Shown: one piece after another, positions 50,661-60,074 of the stretch
Layout of the letters: each line of letters opens with the position of its first letter
Position numbering within the stretch: the stretch's first letter is position 1
Assembly: GCA_001449105.1 (NCBI GenBank)
Contig: LNIY01000084.1
Location: forward strand, 124,001 to 188,000
DNA length: 64,000 nt
Direction: 5' to 3'
Origin: Caulobacter vibrioides
GTDB lineage: Bacteria; Pseudomonadota; Alphaproteobacteria; Caulobacterales; Caulobacteraceae
Notes under the pieces: generated by a model
What the model was told of the DNA's origin: nothing
Databases searched by the model: none
The model's input: the letters and a program-made list of their open reading frames with translations, nothing else
Made by a program: the position numbers and the translations under genes

Positions 50661-53600
50661 ATGAACACTCAGATGACGGTCATGGCCCGGCCGCGAGCGC
50701 GGCTGATGGCGGGGATTTCCAGCCTGACGGTGGCGGCGCTGCTGACGCCGGTCGTGGCGCTGGCCCAGGCGACCGCGCCGCAGGCGGCCGACAAGCCGAT
50801 CACCGACAACGCGGTCAGCGAGGTGGTGGTCACCGGCTATCGCGCCGCCCTGCGCAGCGCCATCGACACCAAGAAGAACTCGGACGTGATGCTCGACGCC
50901 ATCAACGCCGAGGACATCGCCGACTTCCCCGACTCCAACCTGGCGGAGTCGCTGCAGCGCCTGCCGGGCATCTCGATCGACCGTGACAACGGCGAAGGCC
51001 GCACGATCAGCGTGCGCGGCCTGTCGGGCGACTTCAGCCGGGTGCGGATCAACAACATGGAGGCGCTGTCGACCGGCGCGTCCAACGACTCCGGCTCCAG
51101 CCCCAACCGCTCGCGCGCCTTCGACTTCAACGCCTTCGCCTCGGAGCTGTTCAGCTCGGTGCGGGTTCGCAAGTCCTCGTCGGCCGAAGCCGACGAAGGC
51201 TCGCTGGGCGCCACCGTCGATCTGATCACCGGCCGGCCGTTCGACTACAAGAAGAGCGCCTTCGCCCTGTCGGCCGAGGACAGCTATTATGAGAATGGCA
51301 AGAAGCACAGCCCGCGCATCACGGGCCTGGTCTCCAACCGCTGGTTCGACGGCCGCCTGGGCCTTCTGATGTCGGCCGCCTACGCCAAGCGCACCTCCGA
51401 GGACGACACCTACGCCCGCGGCGGCGGTTCGTCCGACTATGTCTATCGCGGCTCGACCTGGACCGGCGACGAACTGCCCGGCCGCGCCGGCTTCGCCGCG
51501 CCGACCGGCACGGTGTTCACCGCCCTGATCCCGACCACCCTGACGGGCTCGGCCCTGGACGCTTACAAGGCCAATCCGGCCAATTACTACAACCCGCTGG
51601 CCAATCCGGCCGCCTATGCCGAGATGACCGGGTCTGACCCGGCGGCCTACGCCAAGCTCTATCCGAACTGCGCGGCGACCACCGCCCAGGCGGTGGCAGG
51701 GCTGACGCCGACATCGCCGGGCTGCAACGACAGCCAGATCCGGTTCCCGGCGTTGCCCTCGATCGCCCAGCGCGACGTCGAGACCGAGCGCCTGGGCCTG
51801 ACCGGCTCGGTGCAGTTCGAGATTTCCTCGCGCACCAAGCTGACGGTCGACGGCCTCTATTCGCGGTTCGAGAGCGTCAGCACCAACTACCAGCTCTCGC
51901 CGGTGGGCCTGAACCGCAACAACACCAACGCCAGCTACTCCTACGGGGCCAACGTGCCGACGGCGACGGCCCGCAACGGCAGCGCCATGACCGACGCCCA
52001 GCGTCGCGCGCTCTATCCGGGCGGCTGCACCTTCACGGCCGAGACCGACCTGAACCCGGGCCAGGACTGCGGCCAGCAGCTGTACGGGCAGAACCCGGTC
52101 AGCGGCTACACCTACAGCTACAACCCCTACAACCTGGATCCGTACGAGTACTACACGAACGCGTCCTCGCCGGGTTACGCCGGCTCGGCCGCCAGCCTGC
52201 CGTTCCGCGGCGACCTGATCGGCCGGCCGTCGGTGAAGCTGCTCGACGCCGAGGTGGTGGGCCAGAACGCCGAGTACCTGAAGCTGGGCAATGTGGACTG
52301 GCGTTCGGGCGCCGACCGCGGCGCCTACACCACCGACTTCCGTCAGGTGTCGGCCGAGCTGACCCACGAGTTCAGTGATCGCCTGAAGGCCACCGCCGCC
52401 TACGGCGCCTCGCGGTCGGAGAACAAGAACACCGGCACGCTGGTCGAGTTCAACTACATGGACGCCCAGGAGCCCTTCATCTTCGACGAGCGGGGCGCTT
52501 CGGGCATGCCGCGCTTCGACGCCGGGTTCGACGCGGCCGACGCGACCAAGTGGGGCATCGTCAAGGGTTTCTCGGGGATGCGCCACTACAAGCGCAACAC
52601 CCTGAACACCTACAACGGCGCCAAGATCGACGTCGCCTACGAGCTGGACGACAACTGGACGATCAAGTTCGGCGTCACGGGCCGCAAGTACGAATTCTCG
52701 ACCGACCAGTACGAGCGCAACAACGACCTGCTGAACCCGACCGAGAAGGAAGCCGGCGTCACCAGCGGCTCGCTCGGCCAGGTCATCGAGTTCGGCCAGG
52801 GCCTGGACGTGCCGCAGGGTTCGACCACGCGCTTCTTCGCGCCGAACCTGGAGGCCTTCAGCAGCGTCTTCGGCTTCGACTGCGATTGCATCAACAAGTA
52901 CGGCGACTTCCGCATCACCCGGAAGCGCAACCGCTCGGCCTCGTTCGAGGTGGTCGAGAAGAACCTCGCCTACTACGCCCAGTTCGGCTTCAACTATCAG
53001 GTCTGGGGCGGTCGTCGCCTGTTCGGCAACTTCGGCGTCCGCCAAGCCGAGACCGAGGTCGAGTCCCTCGGCGAGACCACGGCCGGCCGGCCGATCCGCG
53101 GCGAGAACAAGTACACCGACACCCTGCCGTCGGGTAACCTGACCTGGGAAGCCTGGGACAACCTCTATATCCGCTTCGCCGCGGCCAAAGTCATGGCCCG
53201 TCCGCTGCTGGGCAACCTGTCGCCGGCCGTCACCGGCGTCAGCATCCCGGGCGACGGCTCGGTCACCGGCGGCACCCTGACCGTGGGCAACCCGAAGCTC
53301 TCGCCGTTCCGCGGCAAGGCCTTCGACGTGGCGGCCGAGTGGTACTTCGCCAAGGGCGGCCTGATCAGCCTGGGCTACTTCCGCAAGGACATCGACTCCT
53401 ATCCGCAGACGGTCTTCTACGAGGCCCCGCTGTCGGAGTTCCTCGACGCCGACGCCATCGCCCAGCTGCGCCTGCAGTTCCCGGGCGAGACCGGCGGCGA
53501 CATCTTCCGCCGCGCCTATATCGACGCCGACAACGTGATGCTGGCCCGCCAGGTCCGCGACGCGCCCGGCGGCGTGCTGCAGGGCTGGGAGTTCAGCTAC

Positions 53601-54137
53601 CAGCAGGACTTCACCTTCCTGCCCTGGTACTTCAAGAACCTCGGCGTCCAGTTCAACATGACCAAGCTCGACACCGAGCTGAAGTACATCCTGGATCCGG
53701 GCGCGGTGAACGCCACGACGGGCGCGGTGACCAAGGCGCCGGTCTACGGCACGGGCCCCTGGCTGGGCGCCTCGCCCAAGGGGATCAACTTCACGGTCTA
53801 TTACGAGACCAAGAAGTTCAACGCCCGCGTCTCCATGGCCCAGCGCGACCAGTATTACACCAAGTACCCGATCGCCTCGGGCAACTGCGATCCGGGCCTG
53901 CAGGCCAACGGCTCGGCCTGCGACGGCCCGCTGATCAACGAGTTCGAAGGGGCCAAGTCGACGATGAACGTCGACTTCTCGATGCGCTACCAGCCGCTGA
54001 AGCAGGTCAGCATCACCTTCGAGGCGCTGAACATCACCGACGAGAAGTCCGAGCGGTTCGTCTACAACGACCCGGTCATCCTCTCGTACGGCGGCAGCGG
54101 CCCCAACTACCGGATCGGCGTGCGCTACAAGTACTAG
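50661..54137 (+). CDS. TonB-dependent receptor, large oligosaccharide type
   Basis: An 1158-residue receptor with signal peptide (MARPRARLMAGISSLTVAALLTPVVALA after a short basic start), TonB box VSEVVVTGYR, plug (DIADFPDSNLAESLQRLPGI; ISVRGLSGDFSRVRINNMEA) and a barrel ending YRIGVRYKY. GGGAGGGAGACGAGG precedes the ATG. Pairs of cysteines in the barrel loops (PNCAATTA...GCNDS; GGCTFTAE...DCGQQ) suggest disulfide-stabilised surface loops. It follows the GH3-GH2 operon and precedes the PL1 gene on the same strand, so a beta-glycoside or pectin fragment is the likely cargo. Confidence 0.93.
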   Translation: MNTQMTVMARPRARLMAGISSLTVAALLTPVVALAQATAPQAADKPITDNAVSEVVVTGYRAALRSAIDTKKNSDVMLDAINAEDIADFPDSNLAESLQRLPGISIDRDNGEGRTISVRGLSGDFSRVRINNMEALSTGASNDSGSSPNRSRAFDFNAFASELFSSVRVRKSSSAEADEGSLGATVDLITGRPFDYKKSAFALSAEDSYYENGKKHSPRITGLVSNRWFDGRLGLLMSAAYAKRTSEDDTYARGGGSSDYVYRGSTWTGDELPGRAGFAAPTGTVFTALIPTTLTGSALDAYKANPANYYNPLANPAAYAEMTGSDPAAYAKLYPNCAATTAQAVAGLTPTSPGCNDSQIRFPALPSIAQRDVETERLGLTGSVQFEISSRTKLTVDGLYSRFESVSTNYQLSPVGLNRNNTNASYSYGANVPTATARNGSAMTDAQRRALYPGGCTFTAETDLNPGQDCGQQLYGQNPVSGYTYSYNPYNLDPYEYYTNASSPGYAGSAASLPFRGDLIGRPSVKLLDAEVVGQNAEYLKLGNVDWRSGADRGAYTTDFRQVSAELTHEFSDRLKATAAYGASRSENKNTGTLVEFNYMDAQEPFIFDERGASGMPRFDAGFDAADATKWGIVKGFSGMRHYKRNTLNTYNGAKIDVAYELDDNWTIKFGVTGRKYEFSTDQYERNNDLLNPTEKEAGVTSGSLGQVIEFGQGLDVPQGSTTRFFAPNLEAFSSVFGFDCDCINKYGDFRITRKRNRSASFEVVEKNLAYYAQFGFNYQVWGGRRLFGNFGVRQAETEVESLGETTAGRPIRGENKYTDTLPSGNLTWEAWDNLYIRFAAAKVMARPLLGNLSPAVTGVSIPGDGSVTGGTLTVGNPKLSPFRGKAFDVAAEWYFAKGGLISLGYFRKDIDSYPQTVFYEAPLSEFLDADAIAQLRLQFPGETGGDIFRRAYIDADNVMLARQVRDAPGGVLQGWEFSYQQDFTFLPWYFKNLGVQFNMTKLDTELKYILDPGAVNATTGAVTKAPVYGTGPWLGASPKGINFTVYYETKKFNARVSMAQRDQYYTKYPIASGNCDPGLQANGSACDGPLINEFEGAKSTMNVDFSMRYQPLKQVSITFEALNITDEKSERFVYNDPVILSYGGSGPNYRIGVRYKY

Positions 54138-54217
54138 CGCGCCGCGAGACTGGTCGCCGCGCCCCTCCGCGCGGCGGCCAACCCCTTCGGCTTTCCCCAG
54201 GGCTCGAAGGCGGCCTC

Positions 54218-54255
54218 GGCGGAGGACCCGAGCGGTTCTCCGCCGCTTCTTTTTC
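54218..54255 (+). terminator. Hairpin after TBDR, upstream of PL1
   Basis: GGCGGAG (54218-54224) pairs with CTCCGCC (54238-54244) around a 13-nt loop, followed by GCTTCTTTTT. This looks like an intrinsic terminator or attenuator inside the 138-bp gap between the receptor and the pectate-lyase gene. Confidence 0.55.
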
Positions 54256-54275
54256 AGTTCGGCCTGGAGTTGGCG

Positions 54276-55532
54276 ATGAAGATGCGTGACCTGATGGTGG
54301 ACCGCCGGACGATGCTGGCGAGCGCGGGCGCGGCCATGCTGGCGCCGAGCGCGACTTGGGCCAAGGCGTCCGACTTCGCCGCTCTCGGCTGGGCCGGCGC
54401 CAGGGGCGGGGAGGGCGGCCGGATCCTGCGGGTCACCACGCTGGCTGCCGATGGCCCGGGCTCTTTCCGCGCCGCGGTGGAGGCCTCCGGTCCGCGCAAG
54501 GTGGTGTTCGACGTGGCCGGCGTCATCGACCTTGGCCGCAGGAGCATCCGGATCCGCGAGCCGTTCCTGACCGTCGCCGGCGAGACCGCGCCGTCGCCGG
54601 GGATCACCTTCATCCGCGGCGGCATCGAGGTGCAGAGCCACGACGTGGTGCTGCGCCACCTGCGGGTGCGGGCCGGCCGTGACGGCGCCCCCGACCGCAG
54701 CGGCTGGGAGGTGGACGGCATCACCTGCTGGAAGGCTCGTGACGTCGTCGTCGACCACTGCTCGATCGCCTGGGCCACCGACGAGAACCTGTCGGCCTCG
54801 GGGCCGCGCTTCGACGGCGGCGACACGGTGGAGGCCTGGCGCAACGGGACCTCGCACCGGATCACCTTCAGCAACAACATCGTCTCCGAAGGCCTGTCCC
54901 ACGCCAGCCACGTGAAGGGCGAGCATTCCAAGGGCACGCTGATCCACGACAACGCGACCGAGGTGCTGATCGCCGGCAACCTCTATGCCCACAATCTGGA
55001 GCGCAACCAGCTGTTCAAGGGCGCGGTGCACGCCGTGTCGGTCAACAACCTGGTCCATGACCCGGGCACGCGGGCCATGCACTACGCGCTGAACGGGCCT
55101 GAGTGGGAAGGGCGCGCCTGGCAGGTCGGCCGGCTGGCGCTGGTCGGCAACGTGGTGCGGGGCGGGGCGTCGACCCGGCCGGACCTGCCGTTCCTGATCG
55201 TGGAAGGGCAGGGAGACCTGGATCTGTTCGCCCGCGACAACCTGGCGACCTACGCCGGCGGCGGCGCGATGCCCGATCTGCGCGTGCTGCCCACCACGCC
55301 GTTGCCGCAGGTGCGCCGCCTGACGGCCGCGCCGCTGTGGCCCAAGGGACTGAAGGCCCTGCCGGCTTCGGCCGTCGAGCGCCACGTGCTGGCGACGGCG
55401 GGGGCGCGGCCCTGGGATCGCGACGCCGTCGACCTGCGCGTGCTGCGCCAGGTGAAGGACGGGACCGGCCGGGTGATCGACGACGAGGCCGAGGTCGGCG
55501 GCTATGCGAGCGCCGGCCGGACCAAGGCCTGA
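54276..55532 (+). CDS. PL1 pectate-lyase-like protein, Tat-exported
   Basis: A 418-residue right-handed beta-helix protein. The N-terminus carries a twin-arginine signal (DRRTMLASAGAAMLAPSATWA). Polysaccharide-lyase family 1 features are GRILRVTTLAADGPGSFRAA, the strand series VVFDVAGVIDL, ITFIRGGIEVQSHDVVLRHL, then VVDHCSIAWATDENLS (calcium-site region) and ASHVKGEHSKG. Such enzymes cleave polygalacturonate by beta-elimination using calcium. GGAG lies 8 bp before the ATG at 54276; an in-frame ATG two codons on is possible. Flanked by two large TBDRs, which would import the oligogalacturonides. Confidence 0.85.
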   Translation: MKMRDLMVDRRTMLASAGAAMLAPSATWAKASDFAALGWAGARGGEGGRILRVTTLAADGPGSFRAAVEASGPRKVVFDVAGVIDLGRRSIRIREPFLTVAGETAPSPGITFIRGGIEVQSHDVVLRHLRVRAGRDGAPDRSGWEVDGITCWKARDVVVDHCSIAWATDENLSASGPRFDGGDTVEAWRNGTSHRITFSNNIVSEGLSHASHVKGEHSKGTLIHDNATEVLIAGNLYAHNLERNQLFKGAVHAVSVNNLVHDPGTRAMHYALNGPEWEGRAWQVGRLALVGNVVRGGASTRPDLPFLIVEGQGDLDLFARDNLATYAGGGAMPDLRVLPTTPLPQVRRLTAAPLWPKGLKALPASAVERHVLATAGARPWDRDAVDLRVLRQVKDGTGRVIDDEAEVGGYASAGRTKA

Positions 55533-55617
55533 CATCTCGATTCGGCGTTTTTCCGCCGCTTTCAGAAAAACACCGGTCACTTGTAGGAGTTTTTAAGGCT
55601 GCCGAAGGTGGCCATAC

Positions 55618-55663
55618 CGCTCGCTCGCGCCGAGGCACTTGAGCGAGCGTTGTTCGTTGTTTC
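55618..55663 (+). terminator. Terminator downstream of PL1
   Basis: CGCTCGCTC (55618-55626) and GAGCGAGCG (55641-55649) form a perfect 9-bp stem with a 14-nt loop. It is followed by a T-rich tail (TTGTTCGTTGTTTC), which fits intrinsic termination of the PL1 transcript. Confidence 0.65.
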
Positions 55664-55704
55664 GTCGAAGGTTTTGAGCTTTCGAGCGGTTTCTACCCTT
55701 CCAT

Positions 55705-55720
55705 ATGTCAACGTTGTCAT
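55705..55720. promoter_or_regulatory. Candidate LacI/NagR-type operator upstream of TBDR
   Basis: ATGTCAACGTTGTCAT is a 16-bp near-palindrome (one mismatched pair) centred on CAACGTTG. It fits the LacI-family pattern TGnnAnCGnTnnCA and is close to operators described for sugar-specific LacI regulators such as NagR in related bacteria (ATGACAACGTTGTCAT type). About 290 bp upstream of the TBDR start. Confidence 0.5.
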
Positions 55721-56008
55721 CGCCGGATACCTGGCGGTGAGCTTGTCGCATTGATCATAACAATAACTTGTCTGAGTATCTCGGGTATGCAACAAAGTGG
55801 TCAGGCCAAATATGGCATGGGCTGACGGCATCGACCGTCGGCGAGGGCGGGAGGAAACGATGATCACGACAGTACCGGCCGACGCATAGCGACGGCCCGG
55901 TCGAGCCCCGCGCGGGCCGGCCGGGCGACGTCGCCGATTGCAGTCCAAGAGCCTGGCGGGCGGCCGAAGAGGCGCCCCGAGAATAAGAAGACTTTGGGAG
56001 AGGAAGTA

Positions 56009-59000
56009 ATGAAGCGCTTCAGCGCGCGCGGCCGCACGGCCGCGGCCGTGTCGATCATCGCCTTGAGCGCGGCCGTCTGGCCGGTCCAGCACGCAGCCGC
56101 ACAATCCGAAACCGTCAAGACATCCGGCTCGGTCGAGTCTCCGACCGAGGTCGAGGCCATCGTTGTCGGGGCCCGCGCCTCGCAGCAGTCGTCGATCGCG
56201 CGCAAGAAGCGCAGCGCGACGGCCCAGGACTCCATCGTCGCCGACGACGTCGGCTCGTTCCCCGACAGCAACGTCAACGAAGCCATGTCGCGCATCGCCG
56301 GCGTGGCCATCGAGCGCAACGGCTTCGGCGAAGGCGACGGCGTGTCGATCCGTGGCAACGGCGCCGACCTGACCCGCATCGAACTGGACGGCATGGGCGT
56401 TGCGGCCTCGGGCTTCAGCCTGGCGGTCGGCGACGGCGGCGGCCGCGCGGCCGACCTGCGTGAATTCCCGGCCGAGATGATCAAGAGCCTGGACGTCATC
56501 AAGGGCCAGACGGCCGACATGACGCCGGGCGGCCTGGGCGCCACCGTCCAGATCCAGACCCGCACGGGCCTGGACTTCAAGAAGCCCTACCTGTCGATCC
56601 GCGGTGCGGCCGCCGGCAACAGCCTGTCGCGCAAGGCCTCGCCCGAAATCGGCGTGGTGGCTTCCCGCAAGTTCCTCGACGACCGTCTCGGCGTGATCGG
56701 CAACATCAGCTACAGCAAGCGCCTGAACGACAGCCACGCGCTGAACAACGGCGGCTCGAACAACGCCCAGGGCTATACGCGCTTCGCCGATTTCGACAAT
56801 TCGCCGGACAAGACCTTCACCTACAACCCGGCGACCGCCAACGGCGTCGGCGCCGGCGACCCGATCGCCTCGTGGGCCATGGTCGGCGGCGGCACGTTCA
56901 ACGCCCCGACGCCGCTGGACGTCTACACCAAGTCGGCCGCGGCCAAGACCAAGGCCGAGTGCCTTGCCGCCTTCCCGATGCTGAACGACGCGCAGCTCGG
57001 CACGATCGTGGCCGGCTCCAACGGCGCCAACCGCCAGGCCGCCCAGGCAGCCCAGATCAACGCCCAGATCAGCTGTCTCAACCAGTGGAACGACTACGCG
57101 CCCAACCTGGTGCGCGACCAGAACCTGACCCAGTACGAAGACCGCCTGTCCTGGGACCTGCGCTTCGACTATCGCGTCAATGACGACCTGACGATCTTCG
57201 CCAAGTACCAGGTCGCCAACCGCGAGCAGAACGAGAACAACCGTCAGCGCACCCGCGGCGGCATCACTTCGCTGTACGGCGCCTCGCAGAACCAGACGGC
57301 GACCTCGCTGCTCACCAACACCTTCTACCCGGCCGGCACGCCCAACGTTCTCTCGGCCATCCCGGGCGGCGGCTTCTACATCTACAACCAAGGCATGCCG
57401 ACGGCGCCGTTCACGATCGACACCACGCCGGGCTCGACCGTCACCAACAACTCGTTCCCCCTGATGGGCGTGGCGGCCAACATCGTGCCGGGCTCCATCC
57501 AGATGGACGGCAACCACCACCTGACCCAGTTCGACATCACCAACGCCGCGCTGGGCATCGACCAGATCCAGAACGACCAGATCTGGAAGACGAACTACAT
57601 CTCGGGCGGCGCGAACTACAATCGCGGCCCGCTGACCATGGACCTGCTCTTCGGTCGCAACGAGAGCGAGTACTCGCGCACCGACCTGCGCTTCTCGCGC
57701 AGCTACACCTACGGCAACGCCACCATGCGCGCGCTGGAGAACGGGATCTGGACGATCGACATGCCGTCGTCGTTCGATGACACCGACATGCGCAACTACG
57801 CCCAGCTGAACGCGCCGACCGCGGTGGGCCAGCCGGCCTATTCGAACGCCTATCGCCTGGTCTTCAATCCGCGCAAGGTGGAGAGCGCCGAAGACCAGCT
57901 GAAGTTCGACGTCACCTACCTGCCCGACATGCCTCTGTTCACGCGCTTCAAGGCGGGCGTCCTCTATCGCAAGGGCACGGCCAATTCGTGGGGCGGCGGC
58001 GGCTACTCGCCCGACCCCGGCATCTTCGTGCCGACCCTGACCCTGCGCGGCGACGTGCGGGCCTGCGCGAACGTGGCCTCGACCCTGCCGGCCAACGCCT
58101 GCTCCTACGGCTACGCGCCCAACCCGACCACCGGCGTCAACTTCCTGTACGGCCTGGAGACCCTGACCCAGGCCCAGCTGATCGACATCTTCCAGAACTC
58201 GATCGAGCATAACTCGGGCAAGTTCATGCCAGGCTACAAGGGCGTCTCGGGCCTGGAGCTGTGGGACAGCATCGACGTCAAGAAGGCCTTCTCGCAGATG
58301 GCCGGTGCGGTGAACTACAACTTCGACTGCCTCAAGGAATGCACGGCCAGCGACGGCAAGGTCTACAAGCAGCCGTTCAACGAGACCGAAGAGAAGATGG
58401 CCTCCTGGTACTGGATGGCCGATCTGGCTCACGACCTGCCGTTCGGCATGGAGTTCCGAGGCAACCTGGGCTCGCGGATGTTCAAGACCGAGGTCGAGGG
58501 TTCGGGCTACGTGACCCTGGCCACCACCTTCAAGACCCCGGCCTTCGATCCGAACAACCCCAACCTCGCCGCCGGCATCGTCACCACCAACCGCGTCCGC
58601 CCGGTGTCGATCAACAAGAGCTACACCGGCTGGCTGCCGTCCTACAACGCGGCCGTCTGGGCGATCCCCGACAAGGTGGTGCTGCGCTACTCGTGGGCCA
58701 AGACGATCGCCCCGCCGGCGATGAAGTACCTGTGGCCGGGCGGCACCTGCACCTATGACGAGCGTCGCGACGGCGTGACCGACGCCGACGGTTCCGAGCA
58801 GGACATGACCTGCGGCACCTTCGGCAACGCCGAGCTGAAGCCGTACCAGGCGACGAAGAACAACACGAGCCTGGAGTGGTATCCCAACAAGGACACCTCG
58901 TTCAGCCTGGCCTATTACCGCCAGAAGGTTCGGGTCGGCGGGCCGCTGGCCGTGCCGGTCAAGAACTCGAACGTCTTCGAAGGCACCGACATCGAAATCC

Positions 59001-59635
59001 CGGGCACCGGCGGCAAGAAGTTCTCGGACTACGAGTTCGGCATGACCACCTACGAAAACGGCCCCGGCTACGTGCAGTCGGGCTGGGAGTTCGTGGCCCG
59101 GACGGCGTTCACCTACCTGCCGTGGAAGCTGAGCAAGACCGGCATGGACTTCAACGTCTCGACCACCAAGTCGGGCACCGCGGTCACCTACATGGACCCG
59201 CTGACCGCCGAGGCGCTCGACCCGCAAGGGCAGTCGAAGTACTTCGCCAACCTGGTGTTCTGGTATGACGACGGCGTCACCAAGGCCCGTATCGCCTACC
59301 AGACCCGCGACCGGGTGCTGACCTGCATCTCGCCGTGCGGCAACACCAGCGCCTCGCCGGTGAGCAACGCGCCGAACACCAACATCGGCAACTTCGTGCG
59401 CTTCCCGTACAACCCGGGCGAGCCTTACTACTCGGAGCAATACGAGTACCTGGACGCCAAGATCTCGCGCCGGATCAACAAGAACCTCGAGGTCTACCTG
59501 GAAGGCCGCAACCTGCTGCAGGCCGCCCGCCTGTCGGTCGGTTCGGACGACCGCGGCTTCGAAGGCCGCGCCAACCCCTGGTCGGTCCAGTACGGCGGCT
59601 CGCGCGTCGCCCTCGGCTTCACCTACCGGAACTAG
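56009..59635 (+). CDS. TonB-dependent receptor, large oligosaccharide type
   Basis: A 1208-residue receptor, the largest in the window. Signal peptide GRTAAAVSIIALSAAVWPV to HAAA, TonB box VEAIVVGARA, plug (DVGSFPDSNVNEAMSRIAGV; VSIRGNGADLTRIELDGMGV) and a barrel ending RVALGFTYRN. Several cysteine pairs lie in extracellular-loop regions (NFDCLKECTAS; GGTCTYDE; LTCISPCGNTS). GGGAGAGGAAG precedes the ATG at 56009. A LacI-type palindrome lies upstream and a strong terminator right after the stop codon, so it forms a single-gene unit. With PL1 upstream, pectic oligosaccharides are a plausible cargo. Confidence 0.93.
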   Translation: MKRFSARGRTAAAVSIIALSAAVWPVQHAAAQSETVKTSGSVESPTEVEAIVVGARASQQSSIARKKRSATAQDSIVADDVGSFPDSNVNEAMSRIAGVAIERNGFGEGDGVSIRGNGADLTRIELDGMGVAASGFSLAVGDGGGRAADLREFPAEMIKSLDVIKGQTADMTPGGLGATVQIQTRTGLDFKKPYLSIRGAAAGNSLSRKASPEIGVVASRKFLDDRLGVIGNISYSKRLNDSHALNNGGSNNAQGYTRFADFDNSPDKTFTYNPATANGVGAGDPIASWAMVGGGTFNAPTPLDVYTKSAAAKTKAECLAAFPMLNDAQLGTIVAGSNGANRQAAQAAQINAQISCLNQWNDYAPNLVRDQNLTQYEDRLSWDLRFDYRVNDDLTIFAKYQVANREQNENNRQRTRGGITSLYGASQNQTATSLLTNTFYPAGTPNVLSAIPGGGFYIYNQGMPTAPFTIDTTPGSTVTNNSFPLMGVAANIVPGSIQMDGNHHLTQFDITNAALGIDQIQNDQIWKTNYISGGANYNRGPLTMDLLFGRNESEYSRTDLRFSRSYTYGNATMRALENGIWTIDMPSSFDDTDMRNYAQLNAPTAVGQPAYSNAYRLVFNPRKVESAEDQLKFDVTYLPDMPLFTRFKAGVLYRKGTANSWGGGGYSPDPGIFVPTLTLRGDVRACANVASTLPANACSYGYAPNPTTGVNFLYGLETLTQAQLIDIFQNSIEHNSGKFMPGYKGVSGLELWDSIDVKKAFSQMAGAVNYNFDCLKECTASDGKVYKQPFNETEEKMASWYWMADLAHDLPFGMEFRGNLGSRMFKTEVEGSGYVTLATTFKTPAFDPNNPNLAAGIVTTNRVRPVSINKSYTGWLPSYNAAVWAIPDKVVLRYSWAKTIAPPAMKYLWPGGTCTYDERRDGVTDADGSEQDMTCGTFGNAELKPYQATKNNTSLEWYPNKDTSFSLAYYRQKVRVGGPLAVPVKNSNVFEGTDIEIPGTGGKKFSDYEFGMTTYENGPGYVQSGWEFVARTAFTYLPWKLSKTGMDFNVSTTKSGTAVTYMDPLTAEALDPQGQSKYFANLVFWYDDGVTKARIAYQTRDRVLTCISPCGNTSASPVSNAPNTNIGNFVRFPYNPGEPYYSEQYEYLDAKISRRINKNLEVYLEGRNLLQAARLSVGSDDRGFEGRANPWSVQYGGSRVALGFTYRN

Positions 59636-59658
59636 TCTCTCCTTTCCGGTTGCTGACT

Positions 59659-59690
59659 GGCCCTTCCCTGGAAACAGGGGAGGGCCTTTT
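59659..59690 (+). terminator. Strong intrinsic terminator after the TBDR
   Basis: GGCCCTTCCCTG and CAGGGGAGGGCC pair over about 12 bp (one T-G pair) around a GAAA tetraloop, followed by TTTTG. It begins 24 bp after the TBDR stop codon. This is the most classical terminator in the window. Confidence 0.85.
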
Positions 59691-59779
59691 GCCGTGGCCA
59701 GGCCCGCTGCGCGAGACTCCCTCCAGCCCTCCCCAGAGGTGCTGTCGCCGAGCGCCGAGGAGCCGCGTTGCTCTGTCCG

Positions 59780-59945
59780 CACTTCCTGATCCTTCTCCCT
59801 GGAGGGAGAAGGTGGCGGTCGAAGACCGTCGGATGAGGGGTTAGGGACGCCAGCCGGCGTGCCGGCACGCCGGCTGGCGGCGTAACCCCTCACCCTCCCA
59901 CGCTACGCGCGGGCCCCTCCCTCTCCCTCTGGGAGAGGGCTCAAA
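59780..59945. repeat. Composite palindromic repeat with a 32-bp perfect palindrome
   Basis: The element opens with a hairpin (CCTTCTCCCTGGAGGGAGAAGG) written here only by its halves, CCTTCTCCCT and GGAGGGAGAAGG, at about 59790. TGAGGGGTTA (59834-59843) and TAACCCCTCA (59883-59892) flank a perfect, gapless 32-bp palindrome at 59848-59879. CTCCCTCTCCCTCTGGGAGAGG closes the unit near 59940 in the opposite sense to its start. The nested symmetry looks like a REP/MITE-type mobile repeat. No coding function is seen in this part of the 59636-60068 gap. Confidence 0.7.
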
Positions 59946-60040
59946 AAAAGCCCAAGCCAAGGTCGCCTTCGTAGTCCTCGTGGCGAGGGACGCAGTGGTG
60001 GGGATGTGGTGGGGATTAAGCGCCGCGCGCTCCAGAATAA

Positions 60041-60074
60041 AGCCTGGGTCCCCGCCTTCGCGGGGGTGCTACGG
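60041..60074. repeat. Hairpin repeat overlapping the end of the radical SAM gene
   Basis: AGCCTGGGTCCCCGC-CTTC-GCGGGGGTGCTACGG matches the repeat arms found at 8455-8540. Its hairpin CCCCGC/GCGGGG spans 60050-60065. The gene's stop codon (TAG on the reverse strand, 60069-60071) lies in the conserved flank of the repeat, so the repeat supplies both stop codon and likely terminator. Confidence 0.65.

Larger units (their letters stand above)
55533..56008. promoter_or_regulatory. Intergenic region between PL1 and the last TBDR
   Basis: No gene is seen in these 476 bp. It starts with a weak hairpin (CGGCG-TTTTTC-CGCCG, 55541-55556) and a stronger terminator at 55618-55663. The second half is AT-rich (about 55700-55820), carries a LacI-type palindrome at 55705-55720 and leads to a leader of roughly 190 bp before the TBDR. 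Confidence 0.6.

Noticed and set aside
50499..55580. A 1693-codon open frame on the reverse strand
   Set aside because: It is antisense to a well-supported TBDR and PL1 gene. Its translation is Arg/Gly/Val-rich low-complexity sequence without domains, as expected from the complement of GC-rich codons.
54241..55640. Frameshifted second copy of a lyase on the forward strand
   Set aside because: Short open frames in other phases within the PL1 gene are shadows; the 418-residue frame is intact.
55577..59893. A 1438-codon reverse-strand open frame
   Set aside because: Antisense to the large TBDR at 56009-59635; no recognisable motif, biased composition.
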